Positions 8,283 through 16,903 of a stretch of 43,358 nt of DNA are shown here, piece after piece. Every line of letters starts with the position of its first letter. Within the stretch, counting starts at the first letter, position 1. The notes under the pieces were generated by a model. The model worked only from the letters and a program-made list of their open reading frames with translations. It made no database searches and was not told where the DNA came from. This stretch comes from Desulfobacula sp. (lineage in GTDB: Bacteria > Desulfobacterota > Desulfobacteria > Desulfobacterales > Desulfobacteraceae). The position numbers were made by a program, and so were the translations under genes. Where the stretch lies: contig JAKIUJ010000008.1 in assembly GCA_021647625.1 (NCBI GenBank), forward strand, positions 1-43,358, read 5' to 3'.

Positions 8283-10247
8283 TTAAGAAGCCAAATCCCT
8301 TCTATCCGACATATCCACAAGGGTTCTCTCCCTTGCCTTGTCAATCCCTAATGCTGCCCGTTTTTTATCGATATGGGCAATCATCATCTGTGCTATCTTG
8401 TGGGGATCTTTTGCCACCCCCCACCTCCCATATCCCTGTTGTTCAAGCCCGTTAAATAAGAGATCATGAAACTTGGTTTCTTTGATTGTTGGAAAACCAA
8501 TTCCAAAAACCGTGTAGAAACCTGACATCACAAAATACTGGCCAATGGCCAGTGCTTTTTCACTCATCCACTCCGGCGCGCATCCGGCCACCGGCAGATC
8601 TGCAATGGTATTTCCTAAACCGCCTGACTCCACCATGGCTGATGCGGCAATAAGAATCCTTGTATTATCAACACAGGAACCCAGTCCTAAAACCGGGGGC
8701 ATGCCCACTGTTTCGCACACTTCAGAAAGACCGGGGCCAGCCAAAGGAGCTGCTTCAGGAACAAGAAGACCCGCCTTTGCAAGGGCGATTTGTGAACATC
8801 CGGTCTGGAGCACCAGCACATCATTTTTGATCAATTCCTTTACTAATTCAATATGAACCCAGTCCTGCTTGACTTTAGGGTTCGTACACCCGACAACGCC
8901 TGCAACACCACGAATTCTGCCATTAATGATATTGTCGTTTAAAGGCGTATAACCGCCCCTGAAGGTTCCACCCAGCATATACTCGATATATTCATGGGTA
9001 AAACCGTGTACACCCTGCTGTATTTTTTGAGGAATCTCGATGGGCATTTTTCTGGATGCATATCGGGCAATGGCTTTAGACAAGATCTGATCGGTACATT
9101 CCCGCGGGTCTTTTTCTTCAAATTCTATATGGGTGGCCCCTTCAATATGACACCTCGGGTTTGTTGTAATCAGTTGGGTATCATAGCATTTGGCCACCTC
9201 GGCCAACCCTTGTTTGATACATTGAATATCAACAACCATGGCGTCAACAGCTCCAGTTACAACAACGGCTTCTGTTGATCCAAAGTTACCGGCATGGGGC
9301 ACCCCGTGGCGGGACATCATTTCTGCGCCTGAGCAGCACATGCCCACAAGATTTATTCCCGATGCACCTTTGGCTTTGGCTTCATCAATAAAAAAAGAAT
9401 CGTTGGCTGCAGCGAGCATTCCCTCAAACATGGCAGGCTCGTGACCATGAACAATAATGTTGACATAATCTTCCTTTAAGACCCCCATATTGACATCGGC
9501 CAGCGTAGGGGAAGGGGTACCAAACATAATATCAGACAGTTCTGTGGCCACCATGGAACCACCCCATCCATCCGCAAGCGCAGTCCGGCTGATCTGTGTA
9601 ATCAAATTATTATAATCCTGATCACAACCAATATGTGTACGGCTCATCAGCTCCATTACCTCAACCATGGCTCCCCTGGGCATGATACCGTCCTTTCTCC
9701 ATTGTTCTTGTAAAACTTTTGGTGCACGCTTTGTAAACGGCATTTCGCCATCAACATTGGAAAACGTTTTTTCCAATTCATTACAAAGTTCCAGGCCCAC
9801 CTGTTGAACATCTTTGCCTTCAATCTCTATTCCAATGGATTTGGCCACTTTTTCAAGCTTAAGAACATCTGCAATGGAAAAGTCCTTTATCCTGCCTTCA
9901 ACTATTCCTCGAAACAATCCCAGAATATGCCTGCCGTGATCATTGTGGGAAGCTGATCCTGTGGCGATATTTCTAGCAAAATTTCTTGCTTCAATGGTAT
10001 CAATGGTCGCACCACATACCCCTACCTTTTTATAGGGATCTCTTGGATTTAAACGGCACGGCCCCATATAGCAATGTTTGCAACAGGCTGAGACCTCACC
10101 AATGGGGCAGGGCTTCATATCATATCCCCGGTCCAGGTCGATCACCACGCCGTCTCTCCTGGCTTTTTCCAACATCTGTTGTGTGGCTTCACACATTGTA
10201 CGGTCTTGTACACTCGCCTGTATTTTTACACCTTTTTCTTTCGTCAT
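8283..10247 (-). CDS. cooS: anaerobic carbon monoxide dehydrogenase, catalytic subunit
   Basis: Interconverts CO and CO2 at a Ni-4Fe-5S C-cluster. I chose the ATG at 10247 (654 residues) because AAGGAG lies 6 nt upstream; the ATG at 10268 has no such site. All metal ligands are visible: C47 and C55 (D-cluster, C-x7-C), C56, C59, C64 and C78 (B-cluster), and C-cluster ligands His in VHGHEPAMFE, Cys in GMCCSGAEM, DIQCIKQG, VVGCTNPK, LQTGCSQIA and AGCAPEWMSEKA, the last with the conserved Lys. It should be active. No cooF, cooC, CooA-type regulator or acetyl-CoA synthase subunit is adjacent, so it is an orphan CODH whose electron partner must be encoded elsewhere. A MITE-like element lies just beyond its 3' end. 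Confidence 0.97.
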   Translation of the reverse strand: MTKEKGVKIQASVQDRTMCEATQQMLEKARRDGVVIDLDRGYDMKPCPIGEVSACCKHCYMGPCRLNPRDPYKKVGVCGATIDTIEARNFARNIATGSASHNDHGRHILGLFRGIVEGRIKDFSIADVLKLEKVAKSIGIEIEGKDVQQVGLELCNELEKTFSNVDGEMPFTKRAPKVLQEQWRKDGIMPRGAMVEVMELMSRTHIGCDQDYNNLITQISRTALADGWGGSMVATELSDIMFGTPSPTLADVNMGVLKEDYVNIIVHGHEPAMFEGMLAAANDSFFIDEAKAKGASGINLVGMCCSGAEMMSRHGVPHAGNFGSTEAVVVTGAVDAMVVDIQCIKQGLAEVAKCYDTQLITTNPRCHIEGATHIEFEEKDPRECTDQILSKAIARYASRKMPIEIPQKIQQGVHGFTHEYIEYMLGGTFRGGYTPLNDNIINGRIRGVAGVVGCTNPKVKQDWVHIELVKELIKNDVLVLQTGCSQIALAKAGLLVPEAAPLAGPGLSEVCETVGMPPVLGLGSCVDNTRILIAASAMVESGGLGNTIADLPVAGCAPEWMSEKALAIGQYFVMSGFYTVFGIGFPTIKETKFHDLLFNGLEQQGYGRWGVAKDPHKIAQMMIAHIDKKRAALGIDKARERTLVDMSDRRDLAS

Positions 10248-10288
10248 ATGTAACTCCTTATCCTGCATTTATTTTTTGAAATAACAAA

Positions 10289-10318
10289 ATATTTCTGCTG
10301 GAATTTAGACAGAAATAT
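10289..10318. promoter_or_regulatory. inverted repeat upstream of cooS
   Basis: ATATTTCTG (10289-10297) and CAGAAATAT (10310-10318) form a perfect 9-bp inverted repeat with a 12-nt spacer, 42-71 nt upstream of the cooS start codon. It could be an operator or a leader hairpin. It does not match the FNR half-site TTGAT or the half-sites I remember for CooA, so no regulator is named. The rest of the 10.27-10.41 kb gap shows nothing else recognisable. Confidence 0.4.
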
Positions 10319-10413
10319 CCCATAACTTTTGTTTGGAAGCTTAATTACATGGATGGATAAGGGGAAAATTTTATTCCAGGTAATTTATTCAGGGCCGACA
10401 ACCGGGCTGAACG

Positions 10414-11154
10414 TCAACCAACAGAATCAATTGATGCAAACCTCGGTTCATGCAGCGGGAGGAGAATATCCGCTTTTTTTTGCACAGACTCCATGATGTC
10501 ATAGGCTGAATATACATCCACATGGGTACCTGGAGGAATCACGTCCATTTCCATACCCTTGATTTCCGGTGGTGGATTATAATTTTCATCAATGACGCAA
10601 AACCCTGTAATGGCAGCAATTCCTTTTTGGGTTTCAATATATACCGTAAGCCCGCCCTTTGTATGGACCGGGGTGTGCTCAACACGAATACCATCGAAAA
10701 TTTGCCTGTCTTGGTCGATAATTTCAATCTGGCCGTTTTCTTTTATGTCCTCGATATAATCTTCCAGATACCGATAATCCAGGGGATGGGGCTCATGAAC
10801 AGATTCAAGTTCCTGTTCATGGATAAAAAATCGTGCATTTACACATTTATAATCATTTTCGCAATGATCCATGTGAAGGTGGGTATGAATCACCACATCA
10901 ATATCGCCTGGAACCAGTCCGTATTTTTCCAACCCCTGTTCAAAGGTATATATTTTCCCGCCAATAGCTTCTTCGCGGTCTTTTGATTGAATCGGCTTCA
11001 TCTCACCTGTATCCACAAGGATATTTTGATCGCCGCCTTTTATCAGCCATGTATAGATCGGTATGGTATAGGTTTCTCCCTGGCCGTATTGGTAGGTCAT
11101 CATGCTCTTATCAAATACTTTGGTTCCCATGACAATGGGATGGATGGTGTACAT
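10414..11154 (-). CDS. MBL-fold metallo-hydrolase, AHL-lactonase-like
   Basis: A 246-residue metallo-beta-lactamase-fold protein. The metal-binding motif THLHMDHCEND (HxHxDH) is intact, a further His is in EHTPVHTKGG, and the C-terminal His is in LPLHEPRF. The layout resembles N-acyl-homoserine lactonases of the AttM/AiiA group. One oddity: where the family usually reads ITGD, with the Asp bridging the two metals, this protein reads AITGFCVIDENY, so the bridging Asp may be missing or shifted. The ribosome binding site TAGGAG precedes the start by about 10 nt. Neighbours give no substrate clue; quorum quenching should not be assumed. Confidence 0.85.
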   Translation of the reverse strand: MYTIHPIVMGTKVFDKSMMTYQYGQGETYTIPIYTWLIKGGDQNILVDTGEMKPIQSKDREEAIGGKIYTFEQGLEKYGLVPGDIDVVIHTHLHMDHCENDYKCVNARFFIHEQELESVHEPHPLDYRYLEDYIEDIKENGQIEIIDQDRQIFDGIRVEHTPVHTKGGLTVYIETQKGIAAITGFCVIDENYNPPPEIKGMEMDVIPPGTHVDVYSAYDIMESVQKKADILLPLHEPRFASIDSVG

Positions 11155-11246
11155 AATATATCACTCCTATTATTCAATAATTTATGGTGTCGACTATAAA
11201 GAAAAAAGCACGGGGATGTCAATAAAAGGAAAATTTGAGTTATTAT

Positions 11247-11282
11247 GAAAAAAGCCCGGGGAGATTTTCCCCCCGGGCTTTC
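11247..11282 (-). terminator. intrinsic terminator of the amino-acid ABC transporter operon
   Basis: On the - strand a strong GC stem (AGCCCGGGG against CCCCGGGCT, arms at 11253-11261 and 11271-11279) is followed by six T residues. It lies about 25 bp after the ATPase stop codon and closes the operon. Confidence 0.85.
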
Positions 11283-11307
11283 AATTACTACTTTTAAAAA
11301 ACGCTTC

Positions 11308-12039
11308 TTACAAAATCTGTTTCAAGAATAATTTAGTTCGATCGTGTTCGGGGTTGGTAAAGAAGTGCTCCGGTGTTCCTTCTTCAACGATCCGGCCTTC
11401 ATCCATAAAAATAACGCGATCTCCCACTTCCTTAGCAAAGCCCATTTCATGGGTGACACAAACCATTGTCATCCCTTCTTTGGCAAGGGTTTTCATAACA
11501 TCCAAAACTTCACCGATCATTTCAGGATCAAGGGCTGATGTGGGTTCATCAAACAACATGATCTTGGGATCCATGGCAAGGGCACGTGCTATGGCAACCC
11601 GCTGTTGTTGTCCACCGGATAGGTTTGCCGGGTATGCATTCGCCTTATCCGCAATACCTACTTTTTCAAGCAACGCCATGGCCTTTTCATCACGCTCTTT
11701 TTTACCCCTTTTTCTGACCAATTTCTGTGCAACTGTCACATTCCCCATAATGGATAAGTGGGGAAAAAGGTTGAAGGATTGAAATACCATTCCCATTTCA
11801 GCCCGGACGGTATTGATATTTGTTTTTGGATCAAAGATATCCACACCATCCACTAAAATTTGTCCGCGTTCAGCAGTTTCAAGGCGATTGAGGCATCGTA
11901 AAAAGGTTGATTTCCCGGACCCGGAAGGTCCGATAACAACGACCACTTCCCCTTCATTAATTTTATTTGAAACATCCACAAGGGCCTTGACCTCATGGGG
12001 GACATAAAATGTTTTATATATATTTTTTACTTCAATCAT
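11308..12039 (-). CDS. polar amino-acid ABC transporter ATP-binding protein
   Basis: The ATPase of a GlnQ/HisP-type importer, 243 residues from the ATG at 12039. Walker [10 protein letters not shown] is at residues 37-45, the signature [15 protein letters not shown] and Walker [14 protein letters not shown] follow, and the switch His is in CVTHEMGFA. The start codon overlaps the permease stop by 4 bp (ATGA), which indicates translational coupling and rules out the longer frame starting at 12126. It works with the permease and periplasmic binding protein encoded upstream on the same strand. Substrate cannot be fixed beyond polar amino acid. Confidence 0.95.
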   Translation of the reverse strand: MIEVKNIYKTFYVPHEVKALVDVSNKINEGEVVVVIGPSGSGKSTFLRCLNRLETAERGQILVDGVDIFDPKTNINTVRAEMGMVFQSFNLFPHLSIMGNVTVAQKLVRKRGKKERDEKAMALLEKVGIADKANAYPANLSGGQQQRVAIARALAMDPKIMLFDEPTSALDPEMIGEVLDVMKTLAKEGMTMVCVTHEMGFAKEVGDRVIFMDEGRIVEEGTPEHFFTNPEHDRTKLFLKQIL

Positions 12040-13052
12040 TTTGTCGAAGTCCTCCGTTCCAGATATTGAACAAACATGGAAAGTGTAAAGGTCATCAGTA
12101 GATATAAAATTGCGCAGGCAAACCATAATTCAAACACCTGGAGACTTGTGGTAATACCTTCTCGCGTGGCCTTGGTTAATTCCCTGATTGAGATCATTCC
12201 TAAAAGAGATGAATCCTTGATCAGATTGATAAACTGCCCTGCTAAAGGCGGCAGAATGGTTTTCAACGCCTGGGGAAGAATAATATGATACATGCATTGA
12301 AAGTAGCTCATACCAGCTGATCGAGCCGCCTCCACCTGGCCGGTGTGAATGGCTCCGATTCCGGCACGAACAATCTCGACCACATAAGCGCCCGTAAAAA
12401 CAGAAAGCGCTGCAATGCCGTACCATTCCGGATTGAGCTTGGTAAAGCCATTCATCATGAGAATTTTGTTGATCGTTGTCCCTAAAACAAAATAGGCAAT
12501 CATAATCTGGACCAGCAGCGGTGACCCTCTGATAATTTCCACGTAGGTAATGGCAGTCCATTTAAGCACCGGAGTATTCGACACCCGGGCCACCCCCCCG
12601 ATAATCCCCAGAGAAATTCCCAAAATGGTTGAAATAAAACTGATCTTCAATGTAATCCATAACCCGATTGTCAAAAGACCCGGCTTCAATCCCCCTTCGT
12701 ATTCTGCAAGCAAATCACCATCAGATGTAAAATCCCCCTCGTCAAGATCAAATGAGCCTGCCGGAACCGTAAAGGTATGATCGCCTAAATCATCTGTAAT
12801 AACCAGATCAAATTTTTCACCATTTGGTTTTATCTCTTTTACTTCACCATTTGAACCTGCATAAACCTTTATAGTTTCTTTATACATAAAGTACGTGGGA
12901 ACCTTGTACCATCTCCAGATATAATCAACCGTATAGGTCGCATAGTAAACTGATCCTATCAAGAGCATCATCAGTGCGATAAAACCTGCCACGGAAAATG
13001 AATAGGCAGTAGGATTGCTCAGTCTTTGGATATTGGATATTTTTGAGTTCAT
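12036..13052 (-). CDS. polar amino-acid ABC transporter permease with extra N-terminal domain
   Basis: Inner-membrane permease, 338 residues, about 100 longer than typical GlnP/HisM proteins. The C-terminal part (about 123-335) is a standard HisMQ-type permease with the [22 protein letters not shown] coupling loop split around residue 240. The extra length is at the N-terminus: a transmembrane segment at 18-42 followed by a soluble, acidic, beta-rich stretch at about 45-120 ([20 protein letters not shown]) before the first canonical helix. This added domain presumably lies outside the membrane. It sits between the binding protein gene, behind an attenuator-like hairpin, and the ATPase, with which it overlaps by 4 bp. 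Confidence 0.92.
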   Translation of the reverse strand: MNSKISNIQRLSNPTAYSFSVAGFIALMMLLIGSVYYATYTVDYIWRWYKVPTYFMYKETIKVYAGSNGEVKEIKPNGEKFDLVITDDLGDHTFTVPAGSFDLDEGDFTSDGDLLAEYEGGLKPGLLTIGLWITLKISFISTILGISLGIIGGVARVSNTPVLKWTAITYVEIIRGSPLLVQIMIAYFVLGTTINKILMMNGFTKLNPEWYGIAALSVFTGAYVVEIVRAGIGAIHTGQVEAARSAGMSYFQCMYHIILPQALKTILPPLAGQFINLIKDSSLLGMISIRELTKATREGITTSLQVFELWFACAILYLLMTFTLSMFVQYLERRTSTK

Positions 13053-13084
13053 CTATTTTTCATGCCTTAAAACTTGGGGTAATC

Positions 13085-13118
13085 AAAAAAAGGCCGGCAA
13101 GAAATATTCTTGCCGGCC
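13085..13118 (-). terminator. intercistronic terminator/attenuator between binding protein and permease
   Basis: On the - strand GGCCGGCAAGAA (13107-13118) pairs perfectly with TTCTTGCCGGCC (13092-13103) around a 3-nt loop, followed by seven T residues. It lies 24 bp after the binding-protein stop codon. Partial termination here would give more binding protein than membrane subunits; the hairpin may also protect the upstream mRNA from decay. Confidence 0.85.
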
Positions 13119-13141
13119 CAGTTGAACATTCATACAAAAAA

Positions 13142-13963
13142 TTATTCGCCAACCTTTTCAAACCAGTCCGTGCTCTTGAACCATTTGTCATATGATCTTT
13201 GCCATTTTCCATCACCTTTATATTGAACCAGGAAGTTGTTCAAAAAATTCATAAAATCAGGATCACCTTTTCTGATACCGATTGCAAGGGGCTCATAGGT
13301 AAAAGGAGTGCCAAGGGCAATAGTTTTACCGGCACCATGCTGGGCCTGAACTTTTTCAATAAAAGGAAGGTCATAGATCAATGCATCGGCATTACCCTGG
13401 ATAACTTCCATGGCAGCTTCTGCTTCTGCTTCATACGCTTTATAGTTAGCTCTTGGGATCATTTTTTGAGCTGCTTGCTCACCCGTTGTTCCAAGTCTGG
13501 AAACGATGGTGTATTTAGGATTATTCAGATCTTTGTAGGATTTGATTGTTCCGGCAAGTTTTTTGTTCAAAAGAACGGCCTGGCCGACAACAATATAAGG
13601 ATTGGTGAAGTTAATGGCCAAATTCCTTGACTGAGTAACCGTCATACCACCAAGGATAATATCAAATTTATCCGTAACAAGCGCAGGGATAATTCCATCC
13701 CAAGCTGTATTTACAGGAACCCATTTAACGCCCATTGATTTGGCAAGTGCTTTTCCCAGATCAATATCGAATCCCATGTATTTACCGGATTTGTTGGTCA
13801 TTTCAAACGGTAGGTAGCCTGATTCAAAACCAACACGAAGTTGTTTGTTTTGAAGAATTGTTTCAATGGTTGATTTTTTAGCCAAATTGATATCATCTGC
13901 AAAAACCGGTGCTGAAACAAAAAGAAAAGCCATTGCAAACAGTGAAATTAATACTTTTTTCAT
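13142..13963 (-). CDS. periplasmic amino-acid-binding protein of ABC transporter
   Basis: A 273-residue solute-binding protein of SBP family 3. A clear signal peptide is seen (MKKVLISLFAMAFLFVSAPVFA, cleavage expected before DDIN). The mature part has LRVGFESGYLPFEM, GFDIDLGKALAKSMG and DIILGGMTVTQSRNLAINFT, which are standard for glutamine/histidine/arginine-type binders. A strong ribosome binding site (AGGAGGGG) precedes the ATG. It is the first gene of the operon, and the hairpin after it suggests it is made in excess. The exact ligand is not decidable by eye. Confidence 0.95.
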   Translation of the reverse strand: MKKVLISLFAMAFLFVSAPVFADDINLAKKSTIETILQNKQLRVGFESGYLPFEMTNKSGKYMGFDIDLGKALAKSMGVKWVPVNTAWDGIIPALVTDKFDIILGGMTVTQSRNLAINFTNPYIVVGQAVLLNKKLAGTIKSYKDLNNPKYTIVSRLGTTGEQAAQKMIPRANYKAYEAEAEAAMEVIQGNADALIYDLPFIEKVQAQHGAGKTIALGTPFTYEPLAIGIRKGDPDFMNFLNNFLVQYKGDGKWQRSYDKWFKSTDWFEKVGE

Positions 13964-14138
13964 CTTCCCCTCCTAGGATTAAAGTTCGACTTCTAATGGT
14001 CAGCGTTTGATCTTTATTCGCAACCATTAAAACAAAGCCATTATTAAAAAAATTATTACCTGCTTCAAATCAAATCATATGTAGCACAATCATTTGAAAT
14101 GGCAAGAATTATTTGATAACCCTGCTATGTACGACCTT

Positions 14139-14184
14139 GTTGCTACCACGATAGCAACATATAAAATACTCAATAAAATGTCAA
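14139..14184 (-). promoter_or_regulatory. promoter of the ABC operon overlapped by an inverted repeat
   Basis: On the - strand a perfect -35 TTGACA (14179-14184) is followed after 17 nt by TATGTT (14156-14161). An inverted repeat, GTTGCT (14139-14144) and AGCAAC (14153-14158), overlaps the -10 box and the expected start site, as a repressor operator would. The leader to the binding-protein start is about 185 nt. The regulator is not known. The rest of the gap at 13964-14304 is AT-rich; a TATAAT at 14279-14284 may serve the + strand metallophosphoesterase gene but has no convincing -35. Confidence 0.55.
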
Positions 14185-14304
14185 CGGTTTATTTTCAAAA
14201 TCAAACTCAATTCGCTTGCGTTTAACCCATCAAATGATTTGTAAACATATGTTTTTCAGTTTATACTCATCCTTAAATTATAATCGGGGGCTAAACTACC
14301 GACC

Positions 14305-14913
14305 GTGACATCAAAACATAAGATCAAAATTCTTGCGGTATCAGACTTTATTGATTCCTCTCTGGAAGACCAGGTAAACAATAAAACTCTTCCATCCGTC
14401 GACTTGATCATCTCCTGCGGAGACCTTGTTCCGGAATACCTTTCTTTTTTAAGGGACAGGCTTGATCGCCCCCTGTATTATATCAAGGGGAACCATGATA
14501 TCAGGTATTCTTCCTCTAATCCCATGGGGTGCGATGATATCCATGGCCGGATCAAACGATTTGAAACCCTTAATATCATGGGGTTTGACGGATCTATGTG
14601 GTATAATGGCGGTGTCAATCAATATACTGAAGCCCAGATGAAAAAAAAAATTTTCAAAATGTGGTTTTCTCTATGGCGAAAAGGCGGTGTTGATATTGTT
14701 GTGACCCATGCTTCTCCCCGGCATATCCATGATGCTGAAGATTATTGCCACAGGGGATTTGAAAGCTTTGTCACCTTGATAAACAAAAAAAAACCGCAAC
14801 TTTTTATACACGGTCATATTCACAAAGATTTCAACCACCCTGACGAGCGAATAACCAGGGTTAATACAACCCGGGTTGTTAACACCTGCGGTTACACCAT
14901 TTTAGAGGTCTGA
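14305..14913 (+). CDS. calcineurin-like metallophosphoesterase, variant motif I
   Basis: A 202-residue protein with most motifs of the calcineurin-like phosphoesterase fold: SCGDLVPEY (GD, 39-40), KGNHDIR (GNH, 62-64), VTHASPRH (His 135) and HGHIHKDF (GHxH, 170-173). The usual first motif DxH reads DFID (14-17): the Asp is kept but the His is replaced by Ile, so one metal site is altered. The start is GTG at 14305, with a GGGGG tract about 14 nt upstream, so the start is only moderately certain. It ends 2 bp before the ParB-like/AsnC-like gene, so the two form a unit. Substrate unknown; candidates in this fold include phosphodiesters, nucleotides and small phosphoesters. Confidence 0.85.
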   Translation: MTSKHKIKILAVSDFIDSSLEDQVNNKTLPSVDLIISCGDLVPEYLSFLRDRLDRPLYYIKGNHDIRYSSSNPMGCDDIHGRIKRFETLNIMGFDGSMWYNGGVNQYTEAQMKKKIFKMWFSLWRKGGVDIVVTHASPRHIHDAEDYCHRGFESFVTLINKKKPQLFIHGHIHKDFNHPDERITRVNTTRVVNTCGYTILEV

Positions 14914-14915
14914 TC

Positions 14916-16001
14916 ATGATAAATTTTCTCAAATACCTTTTCGCGACAAAAAAAGATGAAGCGGATAACCATATCAGCTCATTTAATGAACAAAAAAAAA
15001 AAGAAGAGGATGTTCAGTTTATTGACCATGGAGAAACAACCGTTGATCTAAACAAAATTATCGGCAGTGTGGGCAAGTACTATGACTTTGATTCCCAGTT
15101 TCGACCCAAAAAACATGTGGCGGGAAAACGCTTTTCAGACATCAAACGAGCCATGCGGGACAATAAACACCTGCCACCGGTGAAGCTTTACCAAATCCGG
15201 AATGATTATTATGTTCTGGACGGCAATCACAGGGTTGCCGCAGCAAAAGCCCTGGGCCGCACTGATATCCCGGCCAAGGTCATTGAACTTTTATCAGCCA
15301 AAAACAGCATGGAAAACCTGCTTTATATCGAAAAGAAAACCTTCTATGAAAAAACAAACCTGCCTAAGGGCATTGACCTGACTGAAGTTGGAAAGTATAA
15401 TTTCCTTGAAAAACAGATCAAAAAACACAAAAACCATTTAAGAAATATCTCAGGTACAAAAACCGATTTAAAAAAAGCTGCAGATGATTGGTACAATACA
15501 ATTTATATTCCATTAACCACACTCATTCTAAACGGCAAACTGATAAAGTATTTTCCCAAAAGATCCGTGGCCGATCTATACACCTATATTGCCTATCATC
15601 ACTGGGAAAGAACTTCCAACCGCCGATATGGTATTGGTATCGATCGCCTGATTCCAAGAAGCATGGAAGCCTTTAGAACGGCAATGATCGAAACAAGCAC
15701 CCCGGATTATCCGGAAATGAAACGAACCATCACCACCTTTATTCTGATTGATGTGAATACATCTACTGAAATGCAGATCATTGACAAACTGTTTGCCCTG
15801 GATGAAATTTCGGAAGTTCACTCGGTTCACGGAAACATTGACATCCTGGCTAAGGTGGTCTTGCGAAGAGATTTTCTGGCATCAGATGCTGAAATCATCG
15901 CCGAATTTGTTGACCAGCGTGTCAGGAAAATCAATGGCATTATTCGAACCCAGACCATTATTCCGGGTATATCCAAGGTAAAGGAAGGGTTTATGTGTTA
16001 A
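14916..16001 (+). CDS. ParB/Srx-like domain fused to AsnC-type ligand-binding domain
   Basis: A 361-residue protein with an unusual architecture. Residues about 44-125 form a ParB/sulfiredoxin-like domain with the hallmark VLDGNHRVAAAKALG; related domains bind or hydrolyse nucleotides, and some act as free-serine kinases. Residues about 135-265 are a helical middle region with a YHHWERTSNRR stretch that I cannot assign. Residues about 268-358 resemble the Lrp/AsnC effector-binding (RAM) domain. No helix-turn-helix or ParB DNA-binding domain is evident, so it is probably not a partition protein. It is coupled to the metallophosphoesterase just upstream (2-bp gap). Its stop codon overlaps, tail to tail, that of the convergent MBL gene. 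Function unknown; a small-molecule sensor or kinase is a reasonable guess. Confidence 0.8.
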   Translation: MINFLKYLFATKKDEADNHISSFNEQKKKEEDVQFIDHGETTVDLNKIIGSVGKYYDFDSQFRPKKHVAGKRFSDIKRAMRDNKHLPPVKLYQIRNDYYVLDGNHRVAAAKALGRTDIPAKVIELLSAKNSMENLLYIEKKTFYEKTNLPKGIDLTEVGKYNFLEKQIKKHKNHLRNISGTKTDLKKAADDWYNTIYIPLTTLILNGKLIKYFPKRSVADLYTYIAYHHWERTSNRRYGIGIDRLIPRSMEAFRTAMIETSTPDYPEMKRTITTFILIDVNTSTEMQIIDKLFALDEISEVHSVHGNIDILAKVVLRRDFLASDAEIIAEFVDQRVRKINGIIRTQTIIPGISKVKEGFMC

Positions 16002-16903
16002 TCCCAATGTGAAATCCCGGGAAAAAGCCTGACCAACCCCCCATCACGGATCAAAGCTTCGTGATGGTTATACATAGACCCATCCCACATATCTAAAAAC
16101 TGTTTCATGGGCGGCTTTACCTTGTCCTTGTTTGAAAAAAAGACACCCCTGGAAATGATCTCTTCTTTTGTTATACCTCGTTCCAGTTGCCGGACAATTT
16201 TTTTTTCCCGGTGAATAATCTGTTTGATAAGGCCAGCCCATACTGTTTGAATATCTTTTTTTAAAACACCCCCATGGCTTGTTAACACAAGGTCAACGTC
16301 CAGCCCATCCAGTTTTAATATGGATTCCACAACATCGGGAATGCTGCAGTCTGACCAGCCATACCAGGGACCAAACCGATCCAGCCCCATATCTCCAGAA
16401 AATAAAATTTTTTCGTCCGGGAAATAAAACGAGGTATGTCCGGGTGAATGGCCGGGAGTTTCTATAAGAACAAGTTCTGGTGCGAACCGGGTAAATACTG
16501 TTTTTTCAGTATAACATTCATATCCGTCAAGTTCTCGGTATCCAAGTGTTTTGACCACAAAATCCTGCCAAAGATCGCCAACCCCCAACATCCCTGCTGT
16601 ATTTTCAATAACAAATTCAAGTGAGGTGAAATAGTTTTCTTCGGATTGCGGGATAAACACGGTTGCGTTGGAATAGTCCTTAACATGCCGGGTCCAGATG
16701 GAATGATCCAGATGATAGTGGGTGATGATACAGGCATCCGGCGGGTCAGTTTTCAACAGCTTCGGCGTCTCAACCGGCCCCATGTTCATGTCGATCCATA
16801 TTTTCTTTTTTGAACCGATCATGATCCCGGAACAAGAGGTAAAATTAGCCATGGAGTCGGGCTGAACATATGTAATTTTATCTGTAATTCTTGTTTTTTT
16901 CAA
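15998..16903 (-). CDS. MBL-fold metallo-hydrolase
   Basis: A 301-residue metallo-beta-lactamase-fold protein with a complete metal set: ITHYHLDHS (HxHxDH), ETPGHSPGHTSFY, SGDMGLD with the bridging Asp, and LTSHGG with the last His. The likely start is TTG at 16901-16903, overlapping the stop of the methyltransferase gene by 4 bp (TTGA); an alternative is the Met at residue 17 of this frame. It is the last gene of a four-gene - strand operon and meets the ParB-like gene tail to tail. Beyond general hydrolase (thioester, lactone or glyoxalase-II-like), no substrate can be named. Confidence 0.88.
   Translation of the reverse strand: MKKTRITDKITYVQPDSMANFTSCSGIMIGSKKKIWIDMNMGPVETPKLLKTDPPDACIITHYHLDHSIWTRHVKDYSNATVFIPQSEENYFTSLEFVIENTAGMLGVGDLWQDFVVKTLGYRELDGYECYTEKTVFTRFAPELVLIETPGHSPGHTSFYFPDEKILFSGDMGLDRFGPWYGWSDCSIPDVVESILKLDGLDVDLVLTSHGGVLKKDIQTVWAGLIKQIIHREKKIVRQLERGITKEEIISRGVFFSNKDKVKPPMKQFLDMWDGSMYNHHEALIRDGGLVRLFPGISHWD

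Noticed and set aside
10522-10986. 154-residue + strand frame
   Set aside because: It is entirely antisense to the MBL hydrolase gene, which has clear motifs and a ribosome binding site.
14916-16001. Chromosome partition protein ParB
   Set aside because: Only the N-terminal ParB-like fold is present; there is no HTH or dimer domain, no ParA neighbour and no parS-like site seen.
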